This document shows positions 25,212 to 34,073 of a stretch of DNA of 64,000 nt, one piece after another. Source of the DNA: an uncultured Bacteroidota bacterium (GTDB taxonomy: Bacteria > Bacteroidota > Bacteroidia > Bacteroidales > F082); the NCBI GenBank assembly GCA_903891085.1, contig CAITDJ010000009.1:1-64000 (forward strand), written 5' to 3'. The number at the start of each line of letters is the position of its first letter. The first letter of the stretch is position 1. The notes below the pieces were generated by a model. That model was given only the letters and a program-made list of their open reading frames with translations. It searched no databases and was not told where the DNA came from. The position numbers and the translations under genes are program-made.

Positions 25212-27874
25212 TCAGTTTTTTGATTATTTTTTTCCCAAAACCGTATATATTGTTCCGTGTCTTTGTTTCGATAAAATATCGGATAATTTGTCATCGAAAT
25301 TGGATACACAACCACATCCTCTTTGCTGATTGCCCCAAAAACATAATCAGACGACAATACAGCATTGTAATAATCACTTGCATCCGAAAGATTATCAAAA
25401 TTACCAACGGTAACAAGCGACCGGTCATTATCCAATACCAGACTCTTTATGATCAGTTTTCTGAGACTGAAATTACGATCGTTAAAATCAGAAATCCGGA
25501 CTTTCAAAGGATCGGTTCTCACCGTCTTTCCTGAGGTAACCATCATCACCAAATGGGTTGTTTCAGATTCATACACAAACGGAAATTCCTCTTCCTTTTG
25601 TATAGCTGAATCACCAACTGCTTCAGGAATATCCAAATTTAAATCGTATTCCTTATTCACGTTTCTGAGGATAGCGAGCGCCCTTTCAGCAACCGGACTA
25701 TCCGGATAAGTTTTTGTGAGACTGTCAAGACCAATTACCAGTGAATCAATTGTTTGTAATCGACCTGCTGCAATCGCCCGCAAGAATTCGAAGCGTGGCA
25801 TCAACATGGTATCATTCGCATAAAGTTTTCGGGCACGATCAGCATTCAACATGACACGATAGAACTCTTCATTCGTATAAGCGTCTAAGGTCTGGGCATA
25901 AAATTCGGTGGACTCATTTTGTTGTGCGGCCTTTTTTAGAAAATAATCCGGATCCTTCAACACCATGGCATAATCTGAGTCGGGATAGTTTTCGATAATA
26001 AACGATTTATAGAATCCGGCCTTCTCCTGATCCATTTCTTCATCATGCATTTTATACAATGCATACATGGCCTGCAAGCGGTATTTACTCTCAGGAAAGC
26101 GTTCATTTAACGATAAATACGCTTCCTTCGACCGCGGGTAATCGATAAGCTGTTCCTTATAAATATATCCCAGATTATTCAGCGCTTCCATCACCAATTC
26201 TAGCGAAGTCTCTTTTTGTTCGTCTGTCAACGGAATATCCTTAAGATAAAACGCCTTATCGCCCGGCGTCAATGCCATCGAAGCCGAATCGGTACCCGTG
26301 GTCTCTCCTTCACCCGCTGCCAAAAAGCCTTCACTTTCGCTTAAGCTTATACTTTGCTTATCGCTGATTCTCCAATTGTCTTCGAGTTTTCGCCTTCCCC
26401 ATTTTTTCGCAAATTCCGTAAAACCAAAGCTTAGCGTGTTTGGGTTATAAAAATACCATTCGGCAGAAGGCATTGACCCTGCGGTGGAGGCATTGTTTCC
26501 GGTTTCGCGCATCTGGATGTTATTGTTGCGTAGGTCGTTTGATTCTTCCTCGGCCTTTTTGCGTTCGTTTTCAACATACGTAGTGACCAGTCCCTCAATA
26601 ATTCTGTTTCTTAAGGTTGAGTCAAGACTTGCCAAACGCAGTAAGCTGTCCTGCAATTGCACTGTCTGAAGGTTGACAACCAGGTCGCTGAGTATTTCTG
26701 CTTTGCCTTTTATGCTATCGTAACCGGGATAATCTTTTGGCAAGGCGCTTACAGCCGTGTCGTAATAGGCCTGAGAACCCACGTAATCGTTATTATCAAA
26801 TAAAATTGCGGCAAGTTTCAGTGACGAAGTTGTCTGTTGATTTTTATCCTGAACAGTGGCTGCCACCGATTTCTTCAAAAAATCGATTGCCAAAGGCTCA
26901 TCGTTATCTTTGAGCGCAATTTCGGCAAGTGCATAATAAATCTTATCCTTATAGTCCTTATTTTTTTCGTCGCGCAGCATCTTGTTTAACACTTTCACAA
27001 TTTGCTTGCTGTTGCCCAGCGCAGCGTCGTAGGCGGTTGCCAGGTTGATGCGAGCTTCGAAAGCCATCTCGTAAGGCGGATTTCGTTTGATCACGTCTTC
27101 ATACAATTCAAGTGCCCGCGGCAGGTCGTTTTGCTTTTTATAGAGCTGCGCCAGTATGAACATGGCCCGGGTTTTCAGGTACCGGTCGTTGTTGTCGAGC
27201 AAACCTTGTTTCAGATAGGAGACCGCCTTATCGTATTTTGCAGTGCCAATCAAAAAATCGGCATAAACAAACGAGAGGTTCCGGCGAACTTCTGCCGGCA
27301 TTTCGAGTTCCTTCGATTTCGCAAACAAAATCTGGAAGATGGGTTCGGCTTTTTCGACCTGCTTCAGTTGCACATACGTCATGGCGAGCCACATCTGGGC
27401 GGTGTATGAAATATCACTGTTGCCGTATTGTTTGCTGACAAAATCGAATGTGCGCCGCGCACTCGTATAATCCTGCTTGTAAAAATGTGCTTTTGCCATC
27501 AGTAGATAGCTGTCTTTGATCCATTTTACCTTTTCATTTCCGCCAAAAACCATCGAGTGACGCTGCACAGTAATCGACGCTTTCTGTATGGCCCGATCAT
27601 TTTGTGAATTTTGTTTCTGCGCATCACTCTTCTTGCCGAAATTATTCACAAACAGCACATTGGAATAATCATCCACCACCACCTTACGCAATTCGGTGAC
27701 ACCGGTCTTTAAACTCTCATTCCCATTCCAATACACATTGAAATGACTGGTAACGTTGTGATAGGTGCGACGTATCAGGGTATTCTTTTTGACAGAACAC
27801 CCGGGTGTGAGCAGTGCGGCACAAACTACCGTAAAAATGGCGATCCAGTTGTGTTTCGGTATTGACAAATTCAT
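25208..27874 (-). CDS. sprE: TPR lipoprotein SprE/PorW, T9SS component
   Basis: The 888-residue protein has a lipoprotein signal peptide (LLTPGCSVKKNTLI), followed by the RRTYHNVTSHFNVYWNGNES segment, which is characteristic of SprE/PorW as I know it. About ten TPR-like helix pairs follow (for example AKAHFYKQDYTSARRTFDF and AQLYKKQNDLPRALELYEDV), and the C-terminal part has a less repetitive domain after residue 780. SprE/PorW is an outer-membrane-linked part of the T9SS needed for secretion and gliding. I start at 27874 (MNLSIPKHN), since this gives a normal signal peptide; a further ATG lies at 27898. Bactofilin and atpZ follow in a tight operon. Confidence 0.88.
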   Translation of the reverse strand: MNLSIPKHNWIAIFTVVCAALLTPGCSVKKNTLIRRTYHNVTSHFNVYWNGNESLKTGVTELRKVVVDDYSNVLFVNNFGKKSDAQKQNSQNDRAIQKASITVQRHSMVFGGNEKVKWIKDSYLLMAKAHFYKQDYTSARRTFDFVSKQYGNSDISYTAQMWLAMTYVQLKQVEKAEPIFQILFAKSKELEMPAEVRRNLSFVYADFLIGTAKYDKAVSYLKQGLLDNNDRYLKTRAMFILAQLYKKQNDLPRALELYEDVIKRNPPYEMAFEARINLATAYDAALGNSKQIVKVLNKMLRDEKNKDYKDKIYYALAEIALKDNDEPLAIDFLKKSVAATVQDKNQQTTSSLKLAAILFDNNDYVGSQAYYDTAVSALPKDYPGYDSIKGKAEILSDLVVNLQTVQLQDSLLRLASLDSTLRNRIIEGLVTTYVENERKKAEEESNDLRNNNIQMRETGNNASTAGSMPSAEWYFYNPNTLSFGFTEFAKKWGRRKLEDNWRISDKQSISLSESEGFLAAGEGETTGTDSASMALTPGDKAFYLKDIPLTDEQKETSLELVMEALNNLGYIYKEQLIDYPRSKEAYLSLNERFPESKYRLQAMYALYKMHDEEMDQEKAGFYKSFIIENYPDSDYAMVLKDPDYFLKKAAQQNESTEFYAQTLDAYTNEEFYRVMLNADRARKLYANDTMLMPRFEFLRAIAAGRLQTIDSLVIGLDSLTKTYPDSPVAERALAILRNVNKEYDLNLDIPEAVGDSAIQKEEEFPFVYESETTHLVMMVTSGKTVRTDPLKVRISDFNDRNFSLRKLIIKSLVLDNDRSLVTVGNFDNLSDASDYYNAVLSSDYVFGAISKEDVVVYPISMTNYPIFYRNKDTEQYIRFWEKNNQKTE

Positions 27875-27952
27875 CCTGTTTTTGGTACAATAACTCAAAT
27901 TTATACCCGATATTTTATTTTAACGTGGTTTTATTCAGATTTTAAGGATATG

Positions 27953-27960
27953 CAAAGGTA
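27953..27960 (-). promoter_or_regulatory. -7 element (TACCTTTG) of the sprE operon
   Basis: The minus strand reads TACCTTTG, 78 bp upstream of the chosen sprE start. Confidence 0.45.
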
Positions 27961-28105
27961 ATAATTCTTCGGTCATCAATCCACAGTCAGCTGTCATCAT
28001 TCAGACATTAACAGTCGACGCCCTTTACAACATTGATTTTCATAATTATACTTAAATGGATTTCGGTTTGCTGACAAACCAGTGCCGCTGCAAGATAGTT
28101 TTTTA

Positions 28106-28113
28106 TACTTTTG
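28106..28113 (+). promoter_or_regulatory. -7 element (TACTTTTG) of the M23 peptidase gene
   Basis: TACTTTTG lies 20 bp before the ATG at 28134. It is downstream of the earlier in-frame ATG at 28056, which supports 28134 as the true start. Confidence 0.5.
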
Positions 28114-28133
28114 CCCTTCAATTTCGAACAAGC

Positions 28134-29021
28134 ATGCCTCGGCTACAAAAAGAAAAATGGTTACACAAACTTCGCCTCAAGTATAGGTTAGTCATTTTTG
28201 ATGATGAAACCTATGAAGAGAAATTCAGTTTTAAACTGAGCGCGTACAATGTGTTCATTTTTTTAACCAGTTTAAGTGTATTTCTTATTTTTATCACGGC
28301 ATATATCATCGCTTTTACCTCGTTGCGCGAATATATACCAGGCTACAGCAACGTTGGTTTGAGCAAAAGAGTTTATAAAATACAACGTACTGCCGACTCG
28401 CTCGAAACCGTGCTTCGCCAAAACGATATTTACTTTAACAATCTTAAAAGAATCATCGATGGCACGGGCAATTTTACCGATGATGACAGCAATGCTTCTG
28501 CCAGTGAAACCAAAAAACTTTCGAGCGATACAATTCAACTCAGGAAGTCGCGCGAAGACAGCCTGCTGCGCCTTGAGTTTGAATCGGCTGAAAGATACAA
28601 TCTTCAGATTGAGCCTTCGCTCACACCCGAAAGCCGCAAAAAAGCCATGGCAGTGACAGGTTTTTTTCTTCCGGTTAAAGGATTAATTACCAATGAGTTT
28701 AATGCCTTAAACCGCCACTATGGCATCGATATTGTTGCCAAAAGCAACGAAGCAATCAAAGCAACCTTAGCCGGAACAGTGGTTTATGCTGATTGGACAC
28801 TCGAAAAAGGCTATGTGATTGGGGTGCAGCATGCCGGAAATTTTTTCTCGCTCTACAAACATAATTCGGCCTTGCTGAAAAAAGAAGGCGATCTGGTGAA
28901 AGCAGGCGAACCCATCGCCATTATCGGGCAAAGCGGCGAGTTAACCACCGGACCACACCTGCATTTCGAACTTTGGTTTAACGGAACACCCATCAATCCG
29001 AAGGATTACATTTCGTTCTAA
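28134..29021 (+). CDS. M23 family metallopeptidase (peptidoglycan endopeptidase)
   Basis: The 295-residue protein has a cytoplasmic N-terminal tail, one membrane helix (about 44-66), a periplasmic coiled-coil-like stretch (YKIQRTADSLETVLRQND), and a C-terminal LytM domain. The zinc site is visible as NRHYGIDI (H-x3-D) and GPHLHFELW (H-x-H). Both catalytic motifs are intact, so it is probably an active DD-endopeptidase. Its gene is divergent from sprE-bactofilin, and bactofilin-M23 partnerships are known in other bacteria, which makes a shared role in cell shape possible. Confidence 0.93.
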   Translation: MPRLQKEKWLHKLRLKYRLVIFDDETYEEKFSFKLSAYNVFIFLTSLSVFLIFITAYIIAFTSLREYIPGYSNVGLSKRVYKIQRTADSLETVLRQNDIYFNNLKRIIDGTGNFTDDDSNASASETKKLSSDTIQLRKSREDSLLRLEFESAERYNLQIEPSLTPESRKKAMAVTGFFLPVKGLITNEFNALNRHYGIDIVAKSNEAIKATLAGTVVYADWTLEKGYVIGVQHAGNFFSLYKHNSALLKKEGDLVKAGEPIAIIGQSGELTTGPHLHFELWFNGTPINPKDYISF

Positions 29022-29352
29022 CTTTACAAGGGGATCTTTTAAGGGTTTGAAGTCGGAAGACCGAAGACGCGGGTCTAATTCAAAATGGAAAATGCAAAGT
29101 CAAAATGCAAGGGGTTGGAAGACTGAAAACCGAAGACTGATGACTGAGGGCTGAAGACTGGAGACTGGAGACTGATGAACTGCATTTTAACACAATTTGA
29201 CAATCCCGGCATCCGGCTGTACCGAAATTTATCGTAATCTTGCACAATTAAATAAAAGAATTATCATTGTTCACAAGCTGTTCTGAAACATTTAAATTAC
29301 TGTATTTGTGTAATTTATAAACTTCTAGCCACAAATAATCCCGATAAAACCG
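29022..29352. other. 331-bp gap with heptad repeats before rseP
   Basis: The gap holds no gene. It contains the nine-heptad array at 29118-29180, a looser copy of similar words at 29045-29115 (GTCGGAAGACCGAAGAC and ATGCAAAGTCAAAATGCAA), and a weak -7-like TAATCTTG at 29235-29242 that may serve rseP. Confidence 0.7.
29118..29180. repeat. array of nine degenerate heptads, consensus GAAGACT
   Basis: Sixty-three bases divide exactly into nine 7-bp units: GAAGACT, GAAAACC, GAAGACT, GATGACT, GAGGGCT, GAAGACT, GGAGACT, GGAGACT and GATGAAC. The same heptad occurs four times at 30684-30711 on the other side of rseP. Confidence 0.85.
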
Positions 29353-30681
29353 ATGGAAATTGCAATCAAAATACTCCAGCTCCTTTTAAGTTTATCCATT
29401 CTTGTCATTGTACATGAGCTTGGCCATTTTATGGCTGCCAAGTTTTTCAACACCAGGGTGGAGAAGTTTTATCTTTTCTTTAACCCATGGTTTTCGTTGT
29501 ATAAATTCAATTATAAGGGAACAGAATACGGCATTGGCTGGCTGCCTTTGGGTGGTTATGTGAAAATTGCCGGTATGATTGATGAATCGATGGACACGGA
29601 AGCGATGAAACAGCCTGCACAGGATTGGGAATTTCGTTCGAAACCGGCATGGCAACGCCTGATCATCATGCTCGGCGGTGTGATCATGAATGTAGTGCTT
29701 GCTTTTGCCATTTACATCGGCATGCTTACCAGTTACGGCGAAAAATACCTTCCAACTTCTGAAGTGAACCGTTACGGTATTTCGGTCGATTCTCTCGCCA
29801 TCCAGTTTGGACTGCAAAACGGCGACCGCATTCTTTCGGTTGACGGCAAATATATCGAAGACTTCAGTAAAATTCCGTTGACAATCATCCTTGACGAAGC
29901 ACGCACCATTCAAGTAGAACGTAATGGTGAGAAAATTAATGTTTCCTTACCGGCCGATGCCATCGGTCAACTCGTAAAACACAAATCACCTCTTTTCATT
30001 TCGGTGCGAATTCCTTTTATTGTCGAGGGTTTTGCCCCAAATTCAGTGGCCGAAAAAGCAGGCATGTTGGTGGGTGATTCAATATTGGGAATAAACGGTA
30101 TATCTACCCGCTATTTTCAGGAATTCCGTGAAAGCATTCAGCAGTATAAAAATCAGGACGTTACGATTGATGTGAAACGTGGAATGGACACCCTACACCT
30201 TGCTGTTTCTGTACCCGTCGAAGGTTTGATTGGCGTGTCGCCAAAGCAGCAGCTGGAAGATTTTTTTACGCAGAATCAAAGAGATTATTCAATATTTCAG
30301 GCCATTCCAGCCGGTATTGTGAAAACATTCGATGGCATCGGCGGTTATCTGAAACAGTTGAAACTATTGGTGAATCCTGAGGTAGAAGCCTATAAAAGCG
30401 TGGGTGGTTTTATCACCATCGGAAGCATTTTTCCGGCCCAGTTTCATTGGGAAAGTTTCTGGCGACTGACAGCTTTTTTGAGCATTATGCTTGCCGTATT
30501 AAACGTATTGCCCATCCCGGCACTCGATGGCGGTCATGTTGCCTTCCTGTTTTACGAAATTGTTACACGTCGCAAACCCAGCGATAAATTCCTTGAAGTA
30601 GCCCAGATTATAGGTATGGTATTGCTGTTTGGATTGCTGATCTTCGCCAACGGGAATGATATTGTGAAGCTTTTTAAGTAG
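29353..30681 (+). CDS. rseP: RIP metalloprotease RseP (site-2 protease)
   Basis: The 442-residue membrane protein has the zinc motif HELGH (VHELGHFMAAKFF) in the first helix, two PDZ-like domains (about 130-200 and 205-285), and the second zinc ligand in PIPALDGGHVAF near residue 385. It cleaves anti-sigma factors and leftover signal peptides within the membrane. No dxr or bamA gene is adjacent, unlike in many bacteria. The gene stands alone between two blocks of the same heptad repeat. Confidence 0.95.
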   Translation: MEIAIKILQLLLSLSILVIVHELGHFMAAKFFNTRVEKFYLFFNPWFSLYKFNYKGTEYGIGWLPLGGYVKIAGMIDESMDTEAMKQPAQDWEFRSKPAWQRLIIMLGGVIMNVVLAFAIYIGMLTSYGEKYLPTSEVNRYGISVDSLAIQFGLQNGDRILSVDGKYIEDFSKIPLTIILDEARTIQVERNGEKINVSLPADAIGQLVKHKSPLFISVRIPFIVEGFAPNSVAEKAGMLVGDSILGINGISTRYFQEFRESIQQYKNQDVTIDVKRGMDTLHLAVSVPVEGLIGVSPKQQLEDFFTQNQRDYSIFQAIPAGIVKTFDGIGGYLKQLKLLVNPEVEAYKSVGGFITIGSIFPAQFHWESFWRLTAFLSIMLAVLNVLPIPALDGGHVAFLFYEIVTRRKPSDKFLEVAQIIGMVLLFGLLIFANGNDIVKLFK

Positions 30682-30683
30682 TC

Positions 30684-30711
30684 GGAAGTCAGAAGACGGA
30701 AGACAGAAGTT
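30684..30711. repeat. four heptads, consensus GGAAGAC, after rseP
   Basis: GGAAGTC, AGAAGAC, GGAAGAC and AGAAGTT run in phase from 3 bp after the rseP stop codon. The unit is the same as in the 29118-29180 array. Confidence 0.75.
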
Positions 30712-30783
30712 GCCTATCCAAGATGGAAGATGAGAAAACTTCGAAATTTGGAATTTTACTTATGTTTTACCTGAAGAACATGT

Positions 30784-30834
30784 ACTTTAGCTCGCTCCAA
30801 ACTATAGCTCACTCCCAACTTTAGCTCACTCCGA
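30784..30834. repeat. three copies of a 17-bp unit (ACTTTAGCTCACTCCGA)
   Basis: Three contiguous 17-bp units with 2-4 differences each lie just beyond the end of the first YitT gene. The unit occurs twice without change at 41316-41349, and in reverse orientation in part at 14861-14891. Confidence 0.85.
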
Positions 30835-30842
30835 ACTCTTTT

Positions 30843-31733
30843 TCACTCTTCCACTTTTTCACTTAATGACCTGAATCCACTGCCCAGAATTTCGTTGGCA
30901 TCAATCACCGTCAGAAAAGCCTTGGGGTCAATCTGATGAATAAATTCTTCGAGCGCAGATAGTTCCCTGCTGTTTAACACAACATAAATCATCGTTTTTT
31001 CGTTTCCGGCATACATTCCCTGTACGCTGATGAAAGTGCCGCCCCGGTGCAAATCATTGATAATTTTAGTCCCGATGAGCGTACATTTATCCGAAACAAT
31101 GAGTGCCACCTTATCGTAGCTGATTCCCTGAAGCACTGTGTCGATCAACTTTCCCATCACAAAAATAGTGATGAGCGAATACAACGGGATTTTCCAGTCG
31201 CTGAACACAAGCGTACCAACGAGTACAACCACCGAATCGACAAGCATCATAAGTTGCCCGAGTGGCATCCCGGTCCATTTGCCCAACATCATCGAAATAA
31301 GATCAGTGCCACCACAGGTCGCTTTTGCCTTAAATAACAAACCGACACCAAGTCCGATAACCGCACCGCCAAAAATTGCCGAAACCAGCGGATCGCCCTG
31401 AATGAGTGGTTCTTCACCAAGCCAAAGGGTCAACAAATCCATAAAAGCCGAGGTAAAAATAAAACCAACGATTGTTTTTGCCCCGAATTTTGGCCCAAGG
31501 ATTTTTACGCCAATAATGGTCAGTGGAATATTGAATGCCAACGCCATCAATCCAACAGGAGTTCCGAAAGTATGATGTAACACAATGGATATACCATAAA
31601 TACCGCCCGGAACTATTTTGTTTGGAGTAATAAACAAAACATATCCCAACGCAATGATAAACGCACCCAAAATGATGAATACGTAGGCTTTAAACCATCT
31701 TGCCGAAAACTGTTTATACCTGATAAAACCCAT
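30843..31733 (-). CDS. YitT family membrane protein (DUF161/DUF2179), copy 1
   Basis: The 296-residue protein has five to six hydrophobic helices forming the YitT domain (with PNKIVPGGIYGISIVLHH and the KATCGGTDLISMMLGKW motif), followed by a cytoplasmic DUF2179 domain (about 215-290) that includes GTFISVQGMYAG. The family may be transporters; substrates are unknown. A close paralogue lies 63 bp upstream on the same strand, so the pair arose by tandem duplication and is probably one operon. Confidence 0.9.
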   Translation of the reverse strand: MGFIRYKQFSARWFKAYVFIILGAFIIALGYVLFITPNKIVPGGIYGISIVLHHTFGTPVGLMALAFNIPLTIIGVKILGPKFGAKTIVGFIFTSAFMDLLTLWLGEEPLIQGDPLVSAIFGGAVIGLGVGLLFKAKATCGGTDLISMMLGKWTGMPLGQLMMLVDSVVVLVGTLVFSDWKIPLYSLITIFVMGKLIDTVLQGISYDKVALIVSDKCTLIGTKIINDLHRGGTFISVQGMYAGNEKTMIYVVLNSRELSALEEFIHQIDPKAFLTVIDANEILGSGFRSLSEKVEE

Positions 31734-31763
31734 TTAGTAAATCAATTAATTGAATCCCTGGCA

Positions 31764-31791
31764 TGTTGCACTTTGCACTTTGCACTTTGCA
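31764..31791. repeat. four heptads, consensus CTTTGCA, between the YitT paralogues
   Basis: TGTTGCA is followed by three perfect CTTTGCA units, immediately beyond the stop codon of the second YitT gene on its minus strand. Confidence 0.85.
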
Positions 31792-31796
31792 TTTTA

Positions 31797-32690
31797 TCAC
31801 GAGGTCATTTTCTCGTGAAGCGAATTAAATCCTTCACCCAGTATCTCATTGGCATTGATCACTGTGACAAACGCCTTAGGGTCAATCTCGTGAATATATT
31901 CCTGTAACATAGCCATTTCGCGACGGTTCACTACGGTGAAAATGATAGTCTTTTGGGCACCGTTAAACATGCCGGTTCCATGAATATAGGTTCCCCCACG
32001 TTCAAGATCGACAATAATTTTATCACGAATTGCCTCAAAATGATCTGAAATGATAAACAAAGTTTTGTCATACGACACGCCCTGCAGCACAGTATCGATT
32101 ACTTTACCGGTAATAAAAATCACAATCAGCGAATAAAGCGGAATTTTCCAATCACGAAATACAATCAACCCGATCATAACAATCACCGAATCAACATAAA
32201 TAAGAAGCTGACCCACAGGAAGTTTGGTGTACTTACTTATTATCATAGCCACGATATCAGTTCCCCCGGAAGTCGCTTTTGCCTTGAAAATCAATCCAAG
32301 TCCGAAGCCTAAAAACACACCGCCAAATATCGACGACAACAAAGGTTCATTCTCAACAAGAGGTTCCTGGCCATAAAACAGCGTGATTCCATCAACAAAA
32401 AGGGCGGTTAACAGAAAACCAATAACAGTTTTATATCCAAAGCGCGGTCCCAGAATTTTTATACCCAATAAGGTGAGTGGAATATCCATCGATAAGGCCG
32501 TCATCCCCACCGGAAGGTCAAATATATAGTGAATCGCTATAGCAATCCCATACACACCGCCGGGCATAATCTTGTAAGGTGTAATAAAAAGCACAAATCC
32601 TGCTGCGAGAATAAATGATCCAATGATAATCAGACTATAACTGATCAGCCATTTCTTCGAAAAAACCTTCTCTGTTTGTAAAAAAGCCAT
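31797..32690 (-). CDS. YitT family membrane protein (DUF161/DUF2179), copy 2
   Basis: The 297-residue protein matches the neighbouring copy throughout, from PYKIMPGGVYGIAIAIHY through KATSGGTDIVAMIISKY to DPKAFVTVINANEILGEGF. Both end with DUF2179. Differences are spread over the sequence, so the duplication is not recent. The -7 element at 32717-32724 suggests this copy is transcribed first. Confidence 0.9.
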   Translation of the reverse strand: MAFLQTEKVFSKKWLISYSLIIIGSFILAAGFVLFITPYKIMPGGVYGIAIAIHYIFDLPVGMTALSMDIPLTLLGIKILGPRFGYKTVIGFLLTALFVDGITLFYGQEPLVENEPLLSSIFGGVFLGFGLGLIFKAKATSGGTDIVAMIISKYTKLPVGQLLIYVDSVIVMIGLIVFRDWKIPLYSLIVIFITGKVIDTVLQGVSYDKTLFIISDHFEAIRDKIIVDLERGGTYIHGTGMFNGAQKTIIFTVVNRREMAMLQEYIHEIDPKAFVTVINANEILGEGFNSLHEKMTS

Positions 32691-32716
32691 AACTTATTAT
32701 TCTGTTTTATTCGCTG

Positions 32717-32724
32717 CAAAATTA
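32717..32724 (-). promoter_or_regulatory. -7 element (TAATTTTG) of the YitT pair
   Basis: The minus strand reads TAATTTTG, 26 bp upstream of the YitT start codon. Confidence 0.45.
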
Positions 32725-32978
32725 GCTAGTTTCATCTCCCAACCGACTCCGGCTTTCAAATAAACAGCAATTCCAACATCAATAAAATACGCCAATCAGT
32801 TTGGCAAGAAGAGCCATTGGCTGTTGTTTGCACAATAAAAGTTAAATTTTCTTGTTTATGCCATTACGAACAAAGTAAAATCTTAAACGGAAGGCTAATT
32901 TTTTCTTTGATAAATATGCATGGATTTCGCAAATATTATTACTTTAGCCAACCAAAGTCAGACACGGTAAATCTATTG

Positions 32979-33935
32979 ATGCAATTGAATATCAGGTTTT
33001 TATTCATATTTTTTTATGTTTTCGGAACTCAGGTTGCGGGCTTTGCCCAACAAGCACCTGTTTTTACGCATCATAGCTATACCAATATGTTTGTGAATCC
33101 CGGATATGCCGGCATGGGAGAAGGAATCTGTCTGAATGGAATTATCAGGCAGCAGTGGGCAGGATTTAAAGATGCCGATGGAAATCAGGTAGCTCCCGAA
33201 ACATTTTTAATAACAGGCGATGCGCCGGTTAAATTTCTTCGAGGCGGACTTGGCGCATCGATCATGCAGGATAAAATTGGATTTTTCAGTGATATTGGTG
33301 TAAATCTTGGTTATTCGTACCACTTGGATGTTGGTGGAGCCAATCTGGGAATCGGTGCTGCCCTTAATTTTTTGAACCGGACAGTCGATTTTTCAAAATT
33401 TAAACCACAAACAAGTGGCGATCCTGCACTGCTCACCGGGAGCCAAAGTGATATGCTGTTTGATGCAAATCTTGGTATTTTCTGGCAGGTTCCTGAGAAT
33501 TATTATATAGGAATCTCGGTTACAAGTTTATTGCAATCACGGGGGAAAAACCTTTCTGATCAGGCAAGTGCAAGTTTTGTTGGAGACCGAACCTTTTATT
33601 TCGTAACCGGTTATCAGTTCAGGTTTGCCGGCAGCCCGGCCTATGAGTTTTTACCTGCACTAAGTATTATGACAAATACTGTTTCAACACAATTTAATCT
33701 TTCCGGAACCGTTTCATACAATAATAGGTTCTGGGGAGGCGTTAACTATAGGTTTCAGGAATCTGTCGGGCTCATGGTTGGCATGACTATAAAAGATTTC
33801 AGATTCGGATATGCTTATGATATTAATACATTGGGCTATGGAGTGCCGGGATCACATGAAATCAGTTTAGGATATTGTTTTAAAATAAATGCAGACAAAG
33901 GGATCAGGAGTTACAGGAATATCAGATATTTATAG
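32979..33935 (+). CDS. porP: T9SS outer membrane protein PorP/SprF family
   Basis: The 318-residue protein has a signal peptide (start MQLNIRFLFIFFYVFG, cleavage near AGFAQQ), then a beta-barrel of the PorP/SprF family, which opens with the typical NMFVNPGYAGMGEG and IIRQQWAGFKD and ends in an aromatic strand (SLGYCFKINAD). Placed directly before gldK-L-M-N, it is likely the PorP that anchors the PorK-PorN rings or the surface carrier. I start at the ATG at 32979; the open frame reaches back to 32817 without a signal-like start. A TACTTTAG box about 35 bp upstream could be its -7 element. Confidence 0.9.
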   Translation: MQLNIRFLFIFFYVFGTQVAGFAQQAPVFTHHSYTNMFVNPGYAGMGEGICLNGIIRQQWAGFKDADGNQVAPETFLITGDAPVKFLRGGLGASIMQDKIGFFSDIGVNLGYSYHLDVGGANLGIGAALNFLNRTVDFSKFKPQTSGDPALLTGSQSDMLFDANLGIFWQVPENYYIGISVTSLLQSRGKNLSDQASASFVGDRTFYFVTGYQFRFAGSPAYEFLPALSIMTNTVSTQFNLSGTVSYNNRFWGGVNYRFQESVGLMVGMTIKDFRFGYAYDINTLGYGVPGSHEISLGYCFKINADKGIRSYRNIRYL

Positions 33936-33986
33936 CATTAAGTTATACCAACAACAAAAAAAACCTGTTGAACTAAGTATTTTTTA

Positions 33987-33994
33987 TAATTTTG
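33987..33994 (+). promoter_or_regulatory. -7 element (TAATTTTG) upstream of gldK
   Basis: TAATTTTG lies 80 bp before the gldK start codon in the 138-bp porP-gldK gap. The gap suggests that gldKLMN can be transcribed separately from porP. Confidence 0.45.
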
Positions 33995-34073
33995 GCCGGT
34001 TATTTAATTCAGAAAAAAGGAAAAATGAGCTAAAAACTCATTCATCGAACGCTTAAATACATTATCAGGAACA

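Noticed and set aside
29022-29352. Heptad array considered as a CRISPR array
   Set aside because: Units are 7 bp and contiguous, without spacers of constant length, and no cas genes are present.
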